A stretch of DNA of 64,000 nt from Microbacterium sp. MYb54. Its GTDB lineage: Bacteria; Actinomycetota; Actinomycetes; Actinomycetales; Microbacteriaceae. The translations under genes and the position numbers were made by a program. The notes under the pieces are model-generated. The model was given only the letters and a program-made list of their open reading frames with translations, was not told the DNA's origin and did no database searches. The stretch is from positions 1 through 64,000 of the forward strand of contig NZ_PCPA01000017.1 in NCBI RefSeq assembly GCF_002979515.1. Direction: 5' to 3'. Shown here in pieces: positions 9,731 through 18,611 of this stretch. Position 1 is the first letter of the stretch; each line of letters opens with the position of its first letter.

Positions 9731-10520
9731 CGTGGATCCGCCGTCCGAGGAGTCTGCGCCCGACCGGCTCGGGGACGGCTGATCGGCACCTGCGTACCGT
9801 CCGCCGCGGTCATGAGTTGGTTCGTGAACGTGTCCGTGCCATTGGTCGGGCCACCGGCGATGATCTGCTGCTGCTGCTGCTGCTGCGGGCCGGGCGTGTA
9901 GACGATCGTGACGTTCTCTCCGCCCACCAAGCTGCTGGCAGGAGCCCCCACCTTCACCACCCCGTCGATCTGGTAGGTCTCGTTATCGTAGAACCCATCA
10001 TTCGATGACTCGCGTCCGGTGAGCTCGCAGTTCTGCGTGCAGGCATCAGCCGACGGGGCTGCAGCCACCACGCCACCGAACTTATAGGTGGTTACCGTGC
10101 TCTCCGGAACGACGGTGGTAGTCCGCGTCCAGAACTCAAATGCCCCCTGGATCTTCCTCCGATTCGCGGCGATGTCGGCGGTCTCCTCGTCGCACACGAT
10201 CTGCGTGGAGGTCACGATGCAGTTCCCCATGACCGCTCCGTTCGGGGCATCCAGCGTGAACGTATGCGAGGGCCACTGAAGGCCCGCGGGAAGGTAAACC
10301 ACGAAGTCGGCGGGGAGAATCGGGTTAGGTCGCGACGAGCTGCGCATCCTTTCCCGACTCCACAGGCATCTCCGTGACCCTGATGGAGCCGCCCGAAGCC
10401 GTCGTCGCATTTGGCGGCGGGGGGCGCCGGGACCGTCCACCCCGGAACGAGAGCAGCCATGCTGACCACTGCAGCAAATACACGCGCCAAGCGCCGCCGC
10501 ACATCCGCTGTCTTCAACAT
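9727..10520 (-). pseudogene. Secreted Ig-like/adhesin-type protein with two frameshifts
   Basis: The start at 10520 gives a clean signal peptide (MLKTADVRRRLARVFAAVVS, then a hydrophobic core). The natural sequence continues in another frame as PPPPNATTASGGSIRVTE and after about 10330 in a third as NPILPADFVVYLPAGL to the stop at 9727. The first break sits in a run of six C (G at 10419-10424 on +); one base fewer restores the frame. The second break, near 10326-10336, also meets a stop. The remainder resembles a cell-surface adhesive domain with no clear sortase motif. It probably belonged to the DUF1501/DUF1800 operon. Sequencing error is a possible alternative to decay. Confidence 0.6.
9865..9885. 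repeat. CTG trinucleotide repeat, 7 copies
   Basis: Seven perfect CTG units on the + strand encode seven consecutive Gln on the minus-strand secreted protein. Such repeats can change length by slippage without shifting the frame. Confidence 0.8.
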
Positions 10521-10675
10521 CAGGCTCCAAAAATTGGCTCTCCCAAATCAACCCACGAAGTCCGCGCGTGGGAGATGCATTTCTGCGCCTCCCACCGCAG
10601 AAGTCGTCGAAACCCGCCGCCCGGCCGGGCCACCGGATCGCGTTTCAGTGCTCGACGCGTCAACACCCTCGCCGA

Positions 10676-10840
10676 CTATAACGTATTCAGTTTGATTGTT
10701 CGCATTGGTGTAACAACCTGTGGGCCCCGCAAATCCGTGAGCTCAGCGGCATACACGGTCGCGGCACGCCCGTACATCGGCAGGGTCTCCGCGAGCTCGA
10801 GTAGCGCCACCTGCGCTGCCTCGGCCTCAGTGCACCCCAT
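10676..10840 (-). CDS. Small hypothetical protein (54 aa)
   Basis: A 54-residue frame starting MGCTEAEAAQVALLELAE and ending TPMRTIKLNTL. It is supported by an unusually good ribosome site (GGAGGGAGG directly upstream of the ATG at 10840) and by natural-looking composition. The frame is open further upstream, but that part looks random. No family was recognised. It lies alone between the broken secreted protein and an IS5 remnant, so it may also be the tail of a lost gene. Confidence 0.4.
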   Translation of the reverse strand: MGCTEAEAAQVALLELAETLPMYGRAATVYAAELTDLRGPQVVTPMRTIKLNTL

Positions 10841-11079
10841 GCCTCCCTCCGAGCGGCAGATGATCGGCCGGGGCGCTGGTCGCGTGGCTGCGAGGGCTCG
10901 TGGCATTCTCATCGACCTACCGTGGGCTCTCCGCTCATATATGCTCGGCGCTTCCTCTCCGAGCACGTTCCGTGAGACGTGCGACTGCCTAGAAGAAATG
11001 ATGATCGAGCTCACAGATCGGACGCCGGATCGCTTGGCTTCTGGGCTGACCGGAACCGACCTCTACATCCTCGCGAATG

Positions 11080-11677
11080 CATTCGACGATCACTCGCGCG
11101 CATCAGCACGCGACGAACACGAAGCGCCTCACCGGGGGCTGGATCGAGTTGCAAGAATCTGCGGGCAGAGCTGGCTGACCACGGAGTCGGCCGCTCCAGG
11201 GGCGGCTTGTCGACCAAGATCCACCAGCTCGTCGATGGCAACGGGCGTCCGCTGGTCACCCTGATCGCCCCGGGCCAGGCCGGCGACTCGCCGGTGTTCC
11301 TGCCGCTATGGAGCAGTTGCGTGTCACGCGCTATCAGGGTCGCCCGCGCACCCGGCCAGATGCGGTGCGTGGCGATAAGGCGTACTCGTCACGCGCAATC
11401 CGCGCTCACTTCCGCGCCCGCGGGGTCAAGGTCGTCATCCCCGAGCCCGACGTCCAGAAAGGACACCGCAGGCGGCGCGCAGCCCGGGGTAGTCGGCCGG
11501 TCAGCCTCGATACCGCCGACTACAAGAACCGGAACGTGATCGAACGCCAGTACTGCCACCTCAAAACAATGGCGAGGCCTCGCCGCCCGCTACGACAAGG
11601 ACGCCACCGTCTACCGCGCTGCCGTGCTCCTCAACGCCGTCATCACCTGGACGAAAACATTGTCAGACACGTCCTAG
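11080..11677 (+). pseudogene. IS5-type transposase remnant
   Basis: Pieces of one DDE transposase occur in three frames in the right order: RAHQHATNTKRLTGGW near 11095, GRSRGGLSTKIHQLVDG near 11190-11240, then AVRGDKAYSSRAIRAHF and NVIERQYCHLK (11350-11560), ending with WRGLAARYDKDATVYRAAVL and a stop at 11675-11677. The order and the GDKAYSS and C-H-L-K motifs match IS5 (IS427/IS1031-like) transposases. The N-terminal region is missing and no terminal repeats were found. It is inactive. A duplicated piece of the GNAT gene begins within four bases of its stop codon. Confidence 0.75.
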
Positions 11678-11785
11678 GCCGAGTTTGTTCGAGCGCGTGA
11701 GAAGCGGTGGCAGCGCTTCGAGTATGTTCGAGGCGTCAGTGGGTTGTGGGTCGTTGCCTGTGACGCGACGCGCGTACTCGGGGGT
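11673..11785. repeat. 113-bp duplicate of part of the GNAT gene
   Basis: Matches 5158-5270 over 113 bases in the same orientation, with two differences in the part I compared base by base. It starts at CCTAGGCCGAG in both copies and ends at ACTCGGGGGT. Here it abuts the stop codon of the IS5 remnant and carries no complete gene. Confidence 0.9.
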
Positions 11786-11931
11786 CTTCCCTGAAGGAGG
11801 ACCTGTCGTGGGCGTCTCAGGTTGCGGTCGAATCCGGTGTCTGGTTGTGAGGGGTTAAGGTGTGAGGTCTTCCGCCCGCGTTGTCTGGATGATGCGGGGT
11901 GTGGTTCCAGTCGCAGGGGAGGAGGATAGGC

Positions 11932-13242
11932 ATGCTGATGCATGTAACGATGGTGGGCATGCAGACGCCGATGATCGACTACCTCCACTTCCTGCTTGAT
12001 TCCGTCGGTACAGATGCGGGCGCCGTCGCTTCATATATACCCGAGCTTGCGCACGCGGATCCGGACAAGCTTGCGGTCGCAGTAGCGTCGCCCGATGGTG
12101 TGGTGTACGTCGCTGGTGATGCGGACGCCGAGTTCACGATCCAGTCGATCTCAAAGCCGTTCGCGTATGCGCTCGCGATTGCCGACCAGGGGCTTGACGT
12201 CGTGCTCGAACACATTGATGTCGAGCCGTCTGGCGATGCGTTTAACGAGATCTCTCTGGACCCTGAAACAGGCAGGCCGCGGAACCCGATGATCAATGCG
12301 GGTGCGATCGCCTCGCACGCACTTGTTCGCGGTGAGGACGCTGACGCGCGAGTCGGACGCATTCTCGACCTATGCAGCCGGTTGGCAGGCCGTCAACTGT
12401 CGATCGCCGAAGACGTCTTCGAATCCGAGCTATCCACCGCTGATCGCAATATGGCGCTGGCGTACATGCTGCGCACGGTCGGCACCCTCCACGGTGAGCC
12501 CACAGATATCGTGCGCGGGTATACGCGACAGTGTTCCGTGTCGGTGACTGTGCGTGATCTTGCACGCATGGCGTCGGTGCTGGCAGCGGGTGGGAGGACG
12601 CCGGACGGTGACCAGGCGATCGCTCCCGCGATCAACCGGCAGGTGTTGAGTGTCATGGCGACGTGCGGTATGTACGACTCTGCGGGTGATTGGCTGACGT
12701 CGGTCGGTATCCCCGCGAAGAGTGGCGTCGCGGGGGGACTCATGGGCGTGCTGCCGGGTCAGGTCGGTATCGCCGTGTTTTCGCCCCGACTCGACCCTCA
12801 CGGCAACAGCACCCGCGGTGTCCGCATGTTCGAGCGGATGAATCGCGATCTAGGGCTCCATCTCATGGATTCGACGGATTCCACGCGTTCGGTAGCGCGT
12901 CGGTGGGAGCGCGAGGGTGTCGCCGTGCATGAAGTGATGGGCGATCTCCACTTCGTCGAGGCGGAGCGGGTCCTGCGCGGTTTCGCGCAGGACCCTGCTG
13001 GCGACGCACCGGTAGTCGTGGACCTTGATCGAGTTCATCGCACTAACGACATCGCTCGGCGGATGCTCCTCGAGGGCATCCGCCGCCTCCATCTCGATGG
13101 CCATGAGGTGCGGATCGTGGACCCGTGGGGTGTGCTCGGCAGTGCCGAGACGGGCTCGGGTGAGCTCGTGCGTGGAGAGCCGGCCCGCGGCGGCTACGTG
13201 CCCACCGCGTTCCCCGACATCGTGAGCGCATTGCGCGGGTGA
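11932..13242 (+). CDS. glsA: Glutaminase with C-terminal STAS-like domain
   Basis: A 436-residue glutaminase: hydrolyses L-glutamine to glutamate and ammonia in the cytoplasm. The start at 11932 is chosen because GGAGGAGGATAGG lies at ideal distance. The serine-dependent beta-lactamase-like glutaminase domain spans about residues 15-310, with the S-x-x-K motif at residues 72-75 (QSISKPFAYA), then NPMINAGAIAS, and the late GIPAKSGVAGGLMGVLPG. A tail of about 110 residues (VVVDLDRVHRTNDIARRM) looks like a STAS domain, a known actinobacterial arrangement. It is a single-gene unit, followed by a 19-bp hairpin. Confidence 0.92.
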   Translation: MLMHVTMVGMQTPMIDYLHFLLDSVGTDAGAVASYIPELAHADPDKLAVAVASPDGVVYVAGDADAEFTIQSISKPFAYALAIADQGLDVVLEHIDVEPSGDAFNEISLDPETGRPRNPMINAGAIASHALVRGEDADARVGRILDLCSRLAGRQLSIAEDVFESELSTADRNMALAYMLRTVGTLHGEPTDIVRGYTRQCSVSVTVRDLARMASVLAAGGRTPDGDQAIAPAINRQVLSVMATCGMYDSAGDWLTSVGIPAKSGVAGGLMGVLPGQVGIAVFSPRLDPHGNSTRGVRMFERMNRDLGLHLMDSTDSTRSVARRWEREGVAVHEVMGDLHFVEAERVLRGFAQDPAGDAPVVVDLDRVHRTNDIARRMLLEGIRRLHLDGHEVRIVDPWGVLGSAETGSGELVRGEPARGGYVPTAFPDIVSALRG

Positions 13243-13384
13243 CCCCTTGTGCATGGCATGCTGCCGTGCACCGGGGCGTGGGGGGGGGTCCGTCGTGTGA
13301 GGGATCAGGAATCCGTCGCGCGGGGGATGTGCCAGGGCGGGAGGATTCATATATTAGATGTATGCGAGAGAACGCCCTGGACGG

Positions 13385-13431
13385 CCCCATGCACCAGCCC
13401 CGGGCTTCTGCGCCGGGGCTGGTGCATGGGG
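13385..13431 (+). terminator. 19-bp perfect hairpin
   Basis: 13385-13403 pairs without mismatch with 13413-13431 around a 9-base loop. The stem is CCCCATGCACCAGCCCCGG. It lies about 140 bases after glsA. There is no T-run; a terminator role is likely but not certain given the distance. Confidence 0.6.
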
Positions 13432-13614
13432 AGTCACCCCAGCGCTTCCTGCAACTTGGTGTGTCGCCGTACATTTAGGGACACCGCTTGACGGGTGGCG
13501 CGCGCTGACAGCTATGTGGACGCGGCTGGGCAGGGTATTCGGGCCGAGTCTGGCTGTGGCCCCGGCCTCGCGTTAATCCGCGAGGGTTGAGCTGTGCTCC
13601 CAGTCGGGGCCGAG

Positions 13615-13646
13615 GTGTAGTGCGCGCGGTACCCCGCGCACTACAC
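13615..13646. repeat. GTAGTGC-family hairpin, copy 1
   Basis: A 12-bp stem (GTGTAGTGCGCG with its complement) at 13615-13626 and 13635-13646, with an 8-base loop. Related hairpins occur at 18396-18427 and 22667-22698. The three share the core GTAGTGC and differ at paired positions in a compensated way. Confidence 0.65.
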
Positions 13647-13846
13647 TCCACCGTTGGCGGGCGGGCCCAATATACCGGTCTCCTCTTATTTGCATGCGAA
13701 TGGATGTGTTTAGATGTCCGGGTGTCGTGCCCGAGGGGAGCCGGGGGGATGAGGGTTCCCGTGAGACGCCCCCGCGCACCGAGCGGCTGCACCAGCCGCT
13801 CGATACGCGGGTTCAGGTTTTCCTTCTAGTAGAAAGCAATCGACTG

Positions 13847-15457
13847 ATGAGACGTGTGTCATTTGTGGGAGCTGCGGCCGTTGTTGCCGTAGCTGGGGTA
13901 GTACTACCTTTTTCAGGTGCGGTGGCAGCGGAGGAAGGATGCGGTTACGGCGAGGGCGGGCCCTACGCGGAGACGATTTGCTGGATTGATATGTCCAGCT
14001 ATGACGAGGTCGCTGCGATATCACCGGACGGGCAGCAGCTGACGCTGAACGTGGGCGGCTACGTGGTGAGTGCGACAATTCGTCATGTACCTGGTTTCAA
14101 TGGGACTAAAGACGTCACCGCGACTGTGACGCCGACCTATGAGGGTGCCGTCTTTGGAAATGATGCGTACACGCAAGTACCTGGTGCGGTGGCGCTGTAT
14201 CAACTCCAGAACGAGGTCCAGGGGGACACGGGGTCGATTCAGCTCACCGACATCTCGGTGGTGACTCCGACAGGCGTGCCAGTCACGTCGGGGTATTCGT
14301 TCATCATGGCCGACGCGGAGTCAACCAACAATCATGAGGTCATCTCGTTCGCCTCGGATGTCCCGGTCGATGTTCTTGCCCGGATTGAGCCGGAAGGGAA
14401 GCTGCCGGCGTGTGGGGGGGGGCTGACGGGCGTGGGGACCACGACGGTGACATGCGTGGGAGATCCGGACGATGAGTCGGCGGTGGGGCTGTCGATTCCC
14501 GCAGGCGCCTTGGTTACGGTCGCTGATTCTCCGTCGCAGGTGGCGATTGGGCTGAACAACGGCACATCCTCCTCTCGGCAGGGTGTGGCATTCGGTGTGA
14601 TGTTCGCGAAGTCGCAGGTGACGAAGTTGGTGGAAAGTCGGTATCTTCCAACAGATCAATTTGTCGTGTCCACGCGGCTGGGGTCTACGTCGATCGATAC
14701 GGTGACTACCCAGGGAACCGAGACAACGGTGACTGCGGGGCCGCAGACGCTGCTGACAAGTACGGCAGGTTCGAGCATCACGTTTACGGAATCCGCCGCT
14801 CCCGGGTCTACGACGGATATGTCGCATTACACTCCGGCATGGTCCTGCGAACGCAACGGTGCGTCTGTGCCGGCCGACCAACTGGCAACGAGTGGTGATG
14901 GTGCTTCGGTGACGACATCCATCTTCGTGGGCGACAGCATCGCATGCGTCGTTACCAACACGGCCCGGTTTGGCGCGATCGCTTGGGAAAAGGTCGATCC
15001 CCAGGGCGCCACGCTCGCAGGGTCGGCGTGGGCACTCGTCGGTCCGAACGAAACCGTCGCAGTGACCGACAACGGAGCGGCCGATATGGATCCGGCGGAC
15101 GGTCGACTTCGGGTGGGCGGTCTGCTGTGGGGCGAGTACGTGTTGACGGAGACCACTGCCCCCGCCGGCTACACGCGGGATGAGACCGACCGGACGGTTG
15201 TAATCGACGAAGCTAATCTTGATGTGAGTGTCGGACAAATCGTCAACACGCCCATCGTTACGCCTGTCGACCCAGAAGTGCCTGTCGATCCAGAAGTGCC
15301 CGTCGACCCAGAAGCGCCAAGCAGCCCGCCGTCGGTCGGCCAGACCGCACTCGCGGCGACAGGCACCGATCCCATAGCCCTTGCCTTTGTAGCCATTGGC
15401 AGCATCAGTGTCATCCTCGTGGGGGCAGCGCTCCTGTTGCGCCGACGAGTCCAATAG
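13847..15457 (+). CDS. LAATG-anchored surface protein, SpaA-like (paralogue 1)
   Basis: A 536-residue wall-anchored protein. Residues 1-28 form a signal peptide (MRRVSFVGAAAVVAVAG, cleavage near VAAEE). Residues about 29-330 resemble the non-repeat adhesive domain of CshA-like surface proteins (EGCGYGEGGPYAETICWID; SFIMADAESTNNHEVISF). A prealbumin/SpaA-like repeat follows (AIAWEKVDPQGATLAGSAW to LTETTAPAGYT). Then come the PEVPVD spacer repeats, LAATG at 502-506, a hydrophobic helix and RRRVQ, a class E type sortase signal. No strong ribosome site precedes the ATG. No sortase gene is in the window. It is closely paralogous to the protein at 16651. Confidence 0.85.
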   Translation: MRRVSFVGAAAVVAVAGVVLPFSGAVAAEEGCGYGEGGPYAETICWIDMSSYDEVAAISPDGQQLTLNVGGYVVSATIRHVPGFNGTKDVTATVTPTYEGAVFGNDAYTQVPGAVALYQLQNEVQGDTGSIQLTDISVVTPTGVPVTSGYSFIMADAESTNNHEVISFASDVPVDVLARIEPEGKLPACGGGLTGVGTTTVTCVGDPDDESAVGLSIPAGALVTVADSPSQVAIGLNNGTSSSRQGVAFGVMFAKSQVTKLVESRYLPTDQFVVSTRLGSTSIDTVTTQGTETTVTAGPQTLLTSTAGSSITFTESAAPGSTTDMSHYTPAWSCERNGASVPADQLATSGDGASVTTSIFVGDSIACVVTNTARFGAIAWEKVDPQGATLAGSAWALVGPNETVAVTDNGAADMDPADGRLRVGGLLWGEYVLTETTAPAGYTRDETDRTVVIDEANLDVSVGQIVNTPIVTPVDPEVPVDPEVPVDPEAPSSPPSVGQTALAATGTDPIALAFVAIGSISVILVGAALLLRRRVQ

Positions 15458-15665
15458 CGCGCTGGGGCGCCGTGCAGCCCGCGACCAGCGGGGCTGCTAC
15501 TACGTCGGTCCCGTTGCGAGGCGCGGCTTCGCAACGGGACCGTACGGTCCTTCGATGTGGTGAAGAAGCATCGAATCTGGCCCAGGCCTGTTCGGGCCAC
15601 CGGCCAGGGTGGTGAGGCACCGGCCGGACGGCGAGAAGGTGGAATCACGATCGGAGCGGCAGTAT

Positions 15666-16128
15666 ATGAGAGACTCTTGGAACGACCGCGTCGACTCTTC
15701 CTGGGATCCAGAGCAAACACTCGAGGCGATGCATCAGTTGGTGGCGGAACGGCTACCGGGCGACCCCGAAGCCCTCTACGAGTGGGCATCTGTCCATGAC
15801 TTCTTGGGCCGTGAAGCTGAAGTGATTCCCTTGTGCCGGGTGGCGCTGGGTGCGGGAGTAGGAGGGGACAAGGAGTCCCAGGGTGTCGTGCAACTGACAA
15901 GTCCGCTAAGAAATGTTGGGCAGGCGGCCGTGGCCATCGCTCTCCCTGGCGGTCGCCCCGATGACCCATCCACGGGTTCCGCCGGGCAGGCGTTCCTCGC
16001 CCTGGCACTTTATGACGAAGGACGCCACGATGAGGCACTCAGCGTGGCGCTACTTGCGCTGGCCCCAACCTTGTCGCTCGATTGCGTCGTATGCCGGTGA
16101 GCTTGCCCGGGCCGCTGGCAACCGTTGA
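15666..16128 (+). pseudogene. Tetratricopeptide (TPR_5-like) protein, C-terminal frameshift
   Basis: Starts MRDSWNDRVDSSWD at 15666 and follows the pattern of about 150-residue TPR proteins: AMHQLVAERLPGDPEALYEWASVHDFLG, VIPLCRVALGAG, VVQLTSPLRNVGQ, then AFLALALYDEGRHDEALSVALLALAPTLS. The family's usual ending is present only in another frame (SIASYAGELARAAGNR, stop at 16126-16128), so a frameshift lies near 16070. The current frame stops at 16100. Only about 20 residues are affected, so partial function is possible. Its role is unknown. Confidence 0.6.
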
Positions 16129-16199
16129 GACCATCCGTGGCAAGGCCTTGCTGTGATCCGCCCGTCAATGGGTAGTGCGGGCCTGGCGACAATCTCACC

Positions 16200-16400
16200 A
16201 CGATGGATCGCGGCAGGACGAGTGAGCCGAACACGAGGGCGAGGCTGACGCCGAGGACCGTCTCGAGCGATCGCGCCAACAGCGATTTCTCCTCACCCTG
16301 CAGCAACAGAGCGAGTGTGATGGAAGTCGTGAAGCCCGGCGCGATGTACCAGGGGCTCAGTTTGATCGCGCTCTCAAGACGCCGAGCGAGTGGCCCTCAA
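16200..16400 (-). pseudogene. FUSC-family (aromatic acid exporter) remnant
   Basis: The minus strand encodes SAIKLSPWYIAPGFTTSITL, then LLLQGEEKSLLARSLETVLG and VSLALVFGSLVLPR. This is the order seen in the cytoplasmic-membrane end of FUSC-type exporters, where W-[YF]-[IV]-A-P-x-F-T-T is followed by R-x-x-E-T-x-x-G. Only about 70 residues remain and the frame has no proper start. Confidence 0.5.
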
Positions 16401-16560
16401 TTCGGATGGATCGACCGGCCGACGTCTATGTCGGCCCTACTGCTCCTGAGAGTCTCGCCTCGAACTGGATCCCGGCCGGCGGGAAGGGCTTCTGGCTCAT
16501 GTTCCGCTTCTGCGGCCCGCAGCTCCCGCTGTTGAAAGGACCTGGCCCGCCGATGACGCA
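16400..16560 (+). pseudogene. DUF1214 C-terminal remnant
   Basis: The frame reads ADVYVGPTAPESLASNWIP, then AGGKGFWLMFRFCGPQLPLL. This is the end of a DUF1254/DUF1214 protein: compare WLETVPGKGWFVILRLYGPL in the intact gene at 1.2-2.6 kb. Upstream parts are missing. It lies back to back with the FUSC remnant, so two unrelated genes broke at the same place. Confidence 0.6.
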
Positions 16561-16650
16561 GAACACCCTGACCGGCCCACGTGCCGTGGGCGTATAGTGA
16601 GGGCTGCGAATGGCGATGGTGCCGCTTCGTTACTAACCGGGGAGACGGGC

Positions 16651-18243
16651 ATGAAGTTCTCAAAGGCGAGTGGGATTCTGCTAATTGCGACAGTGGCCGG
16701 CGTCGCGGGCGTCTTGACGCCCGCGCTGGGCGCCGCCGCTGCTGAAGAGGGTTGTGGTTATGGGGCTGGCGGGCCGCATGCGGATACGATCTGCTGGATC
16801 GACATGTCTTCGTATGATGAGCAAGCGGCGACTTCACCCGCGGGCCAGCAGCTCTCGCTGGATGTCGGCGGCTACCTTGTTTCGGCGACGATTCGGCACG
16901 TCGAAGGCGCAGATGGGACGAAGAGCCTTCAGGCGACACCGACTCCTACATACTCGGGCGCCGTCTTCGGTAACGATGCCTATCTGAACGTCCCTGGGGC
17001 TGTCGCGTTGTATCAGCTGCAGAATGGTGTTCAAGGGGACACCGGGTCAGTTGAACTCTCTGACATCTCGGTGACCGCACCGTCGGGAGCATCCGTGACT
17101 TCGGGATTCTCGTTCATCATGGCGGACGCGGAATCGACGAACAACAACGAGATCATTTCCTTCACTTCGGATTCTCCGGTGGAGATCCTCTCCCTCATCG
17201 AGCCGGCGGGAAAGCTCCCCGCATGTGGTGGTGGTCTCACCGGTGCTGGATCCACAACGGTCGTTTGCACGGGAGACCCTGACGATATCTCGGAGAATGG
17301 ACCTTCCACCCCGGCGGGCGCGATCTTGACCTCCGCAGAGTCGCCGACACGAGTGTCGATCGGCCTCAACAATGGCACCGATTCGTCGCGACAGGGCATC
17401 GCTTTTGGTGTCATGTTCGCGAATGCTGAAGTGAGCAAGATCGTCGCGAGCCGCTATCTGCCGGGTGACCAGTTCGTTGTAACGGCGCAAGCAGGCGCGA
17501 CAGTACTCGCATCGGCAGCCACTTCGGGTGCCGACACCGACGTGTCGACGGGATCAGCGACACTTCTCGCCAGCACCGCGGGGTCGACAGCTACCTTCTC
17601 GGAAGCAGCGGCGTCAGGCGGTTCCTCTGATCTGTCTCACTACGACGCCACGTGGTCGTGCACGCGAAACGGGGCAACGATCCCCTTGGGGCAACTCACC
17701 GTGGCCGCTGACGGTAAGGCGGTATCAACGGCGATCACGGTTGGCGATAGCGTCGTGTGTGCGGTCACGAACACCGCGAGATTCGGAACCCTGTCATGGG
17801 CGAAGACCGACACCGTGGGCGGCAGTCTCGCTGGCTCTGGATGGAGTCTCGATGGCCCGTCTGGCATCATCGCGGTGCAGGACAACGGGACTGCGGACGC
17901 GGACCCTGCTGTCGGCTCTCTTCGTGTCGGCGGGTTGCTTTGGGGTGACTATGCGCTGGTCGAGACCGTCGCTCCATCGGGGTATGTCCTCGACTCCGCG
18001 GTGCGAACGGTCACCATATCTGGTGCTGGGCTGAACGCAGACCTAGGCGCTTTCGTTAACGTCGTCAGCCCCCGTCCGCCGGTGACATCGGCCCCATCGG
18101 AGTCCTTGGCTACCCCGGGACGGCTAGCAGCGACGGGGGGCTCGGACAGTATCTTCCCCCTTGCCGTTCTCGGCGGGCTTGCGGCTTTCGTGGGCAGCGC
18201 GCTTGTGGCTCGCCGCCGTACGCGTACGGCGCGGGTTGGATGA
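16651..18243 (+). CDS. LAATG-anchored surface protein, SpaA-like (paralogue 2)
   Basis: A 530-residue paralogue of the protein at 13847. The start at 16651 follows GGGGAGACGGGC. Signal peptide: MKFSKASGILLIATVAG, cleavage near GAAAAEE. The adhesive domain matches paralogue 1 strongly (EGCGYGAGGPHADTICWID; QLQNGVQGDTGS; FIMADAESTNNNEIISF; PACGGGLTGAGSTTV). A SpaA-like repeat follows (TLSWAKTDTVGGSLAGSGW to LVETVAPSGYVL), then LAATG at 492-496, a hydrophobic helix and RRRTRTAR. It probably mediates adhesion; the SpaA-like repeat may form an isopeptide bond. The two genes flank a 1.2-kb stretch of remnants. Confidence 0.87.
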   Translation: MKFSKASGILLIATVAGVAGVLTPALGAAAAEEGCGYGAGGPHADTICWIDMSSYDEQAATSPAGQQLSLDVGGYLVSATIRHVEGADGTKSLQATPTPTYSGAVFGNDAYLNVPGAVALYQLQNGVQGDTGSVELSDISVTAPSGASVTSGFSFIMADAESTNNNEIISFTSDSPVEILSLIEPAGKLPACGGGLTGAGSTTVVCTGDPDDISENGPSTPAGAILTSAESPTRVSIGLNNGTDSSRQGIAFGVMFANAEVSKIVASRYLPGDQFVVTAQAGATVLASAATSGADTDVSTGSATLLASTAGSTATFSEAAASGGSSDLSHYDATWSCTRNGATIPLGQLTVAADGKAVSTAITVGDSVVCAVTNTARFGTLSWAKTDTVGGSLAGSGWSLDGPSGIIAVQDNGTADADPAVGSLRVGGLLWGDYALVETVAPSGYVLDSAVRTVTISGAGLNADLGAFVNVVSPRPPVTSAPSESLATPGRLAATGGSDSIFPLAVLGGLAAFVGSALVARRRTRTARVG

Positions 18244-18611
18244 CATTGGGCTAATGGGCCGGCCTCGACGAGGCTATCCCCCTTGCGGGGGATGCGCCGG
18301 TAGAGGGCTGGCGGAAATACTTGAATCGGCCTCGACCACCCCACCTCCCCGGTCGTGTTGGTCCGAGTGAAGGCGCTCGTCATCGCAGAGGCTGCGGGGC
18401 GTAGTGCACATGCGTGCACTACGCCCCGTCTTGCACCGGAAACAGAAGGTCGAAGCCTGGCTGAGCGCCTCAATCCTCAACTCGTTCACCGGCAGCGAGC
18501 CGACATGAGCAAGGCGTTCGGCGGTGACCACCAGGGGTACACGGATGACGCCGCCCTCGCACAAGACCCAGTTGCCACGTCCGCGGTCCCGCACCGGTCA
18601 ACCCGTACATC
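18244..18611. other. Intergenic region with hairpin copy 2
   Basis: Lies between the convergent surface-protein and AraC genes. Apart from the hairpin at 18396-18427 no gene or motif is visible. Confidence 0.6.
18396..18427. repeat. GTAGTGC-family hairpin, copy 2
   Basis: A perfect 13-bp stem, GGGGCGTAGTGCA at 18396-18408 and its complement at 18415-18427, with a 6-base loop. It follows the surface-protein gene by about 150 bases and could terminate it, but its relatives at 13615 and 22667 suggest a dispersed element. Confidence 0.7.

Larger units (their letters stand above)
13243..13846. other. Intergenic region with two hairpins
   Basis: No gene is supported. The stretch contains the 19-bp hairpin at 13385-13431 and a GTAGTGC-family hairpin at 13615-13646, and presumably the promoter of the surface-protein gene starting at 13847. 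Confidence 0.6.

Noticed and set aside
10374..11264. 296-codon + frame over the secreted-protein start and IS5 remnant
   Set aside because: It spans two unrelated regions, has no ribosome site and runs antisense to a clear signal peptide.
14321..15454. 377-codon minus-strand frame opposite surface paralogue 1
   Set aside because: The + strand protein has a signal peptide, domains and a sortase motif shared with its paralogue; the antisense frame has none.
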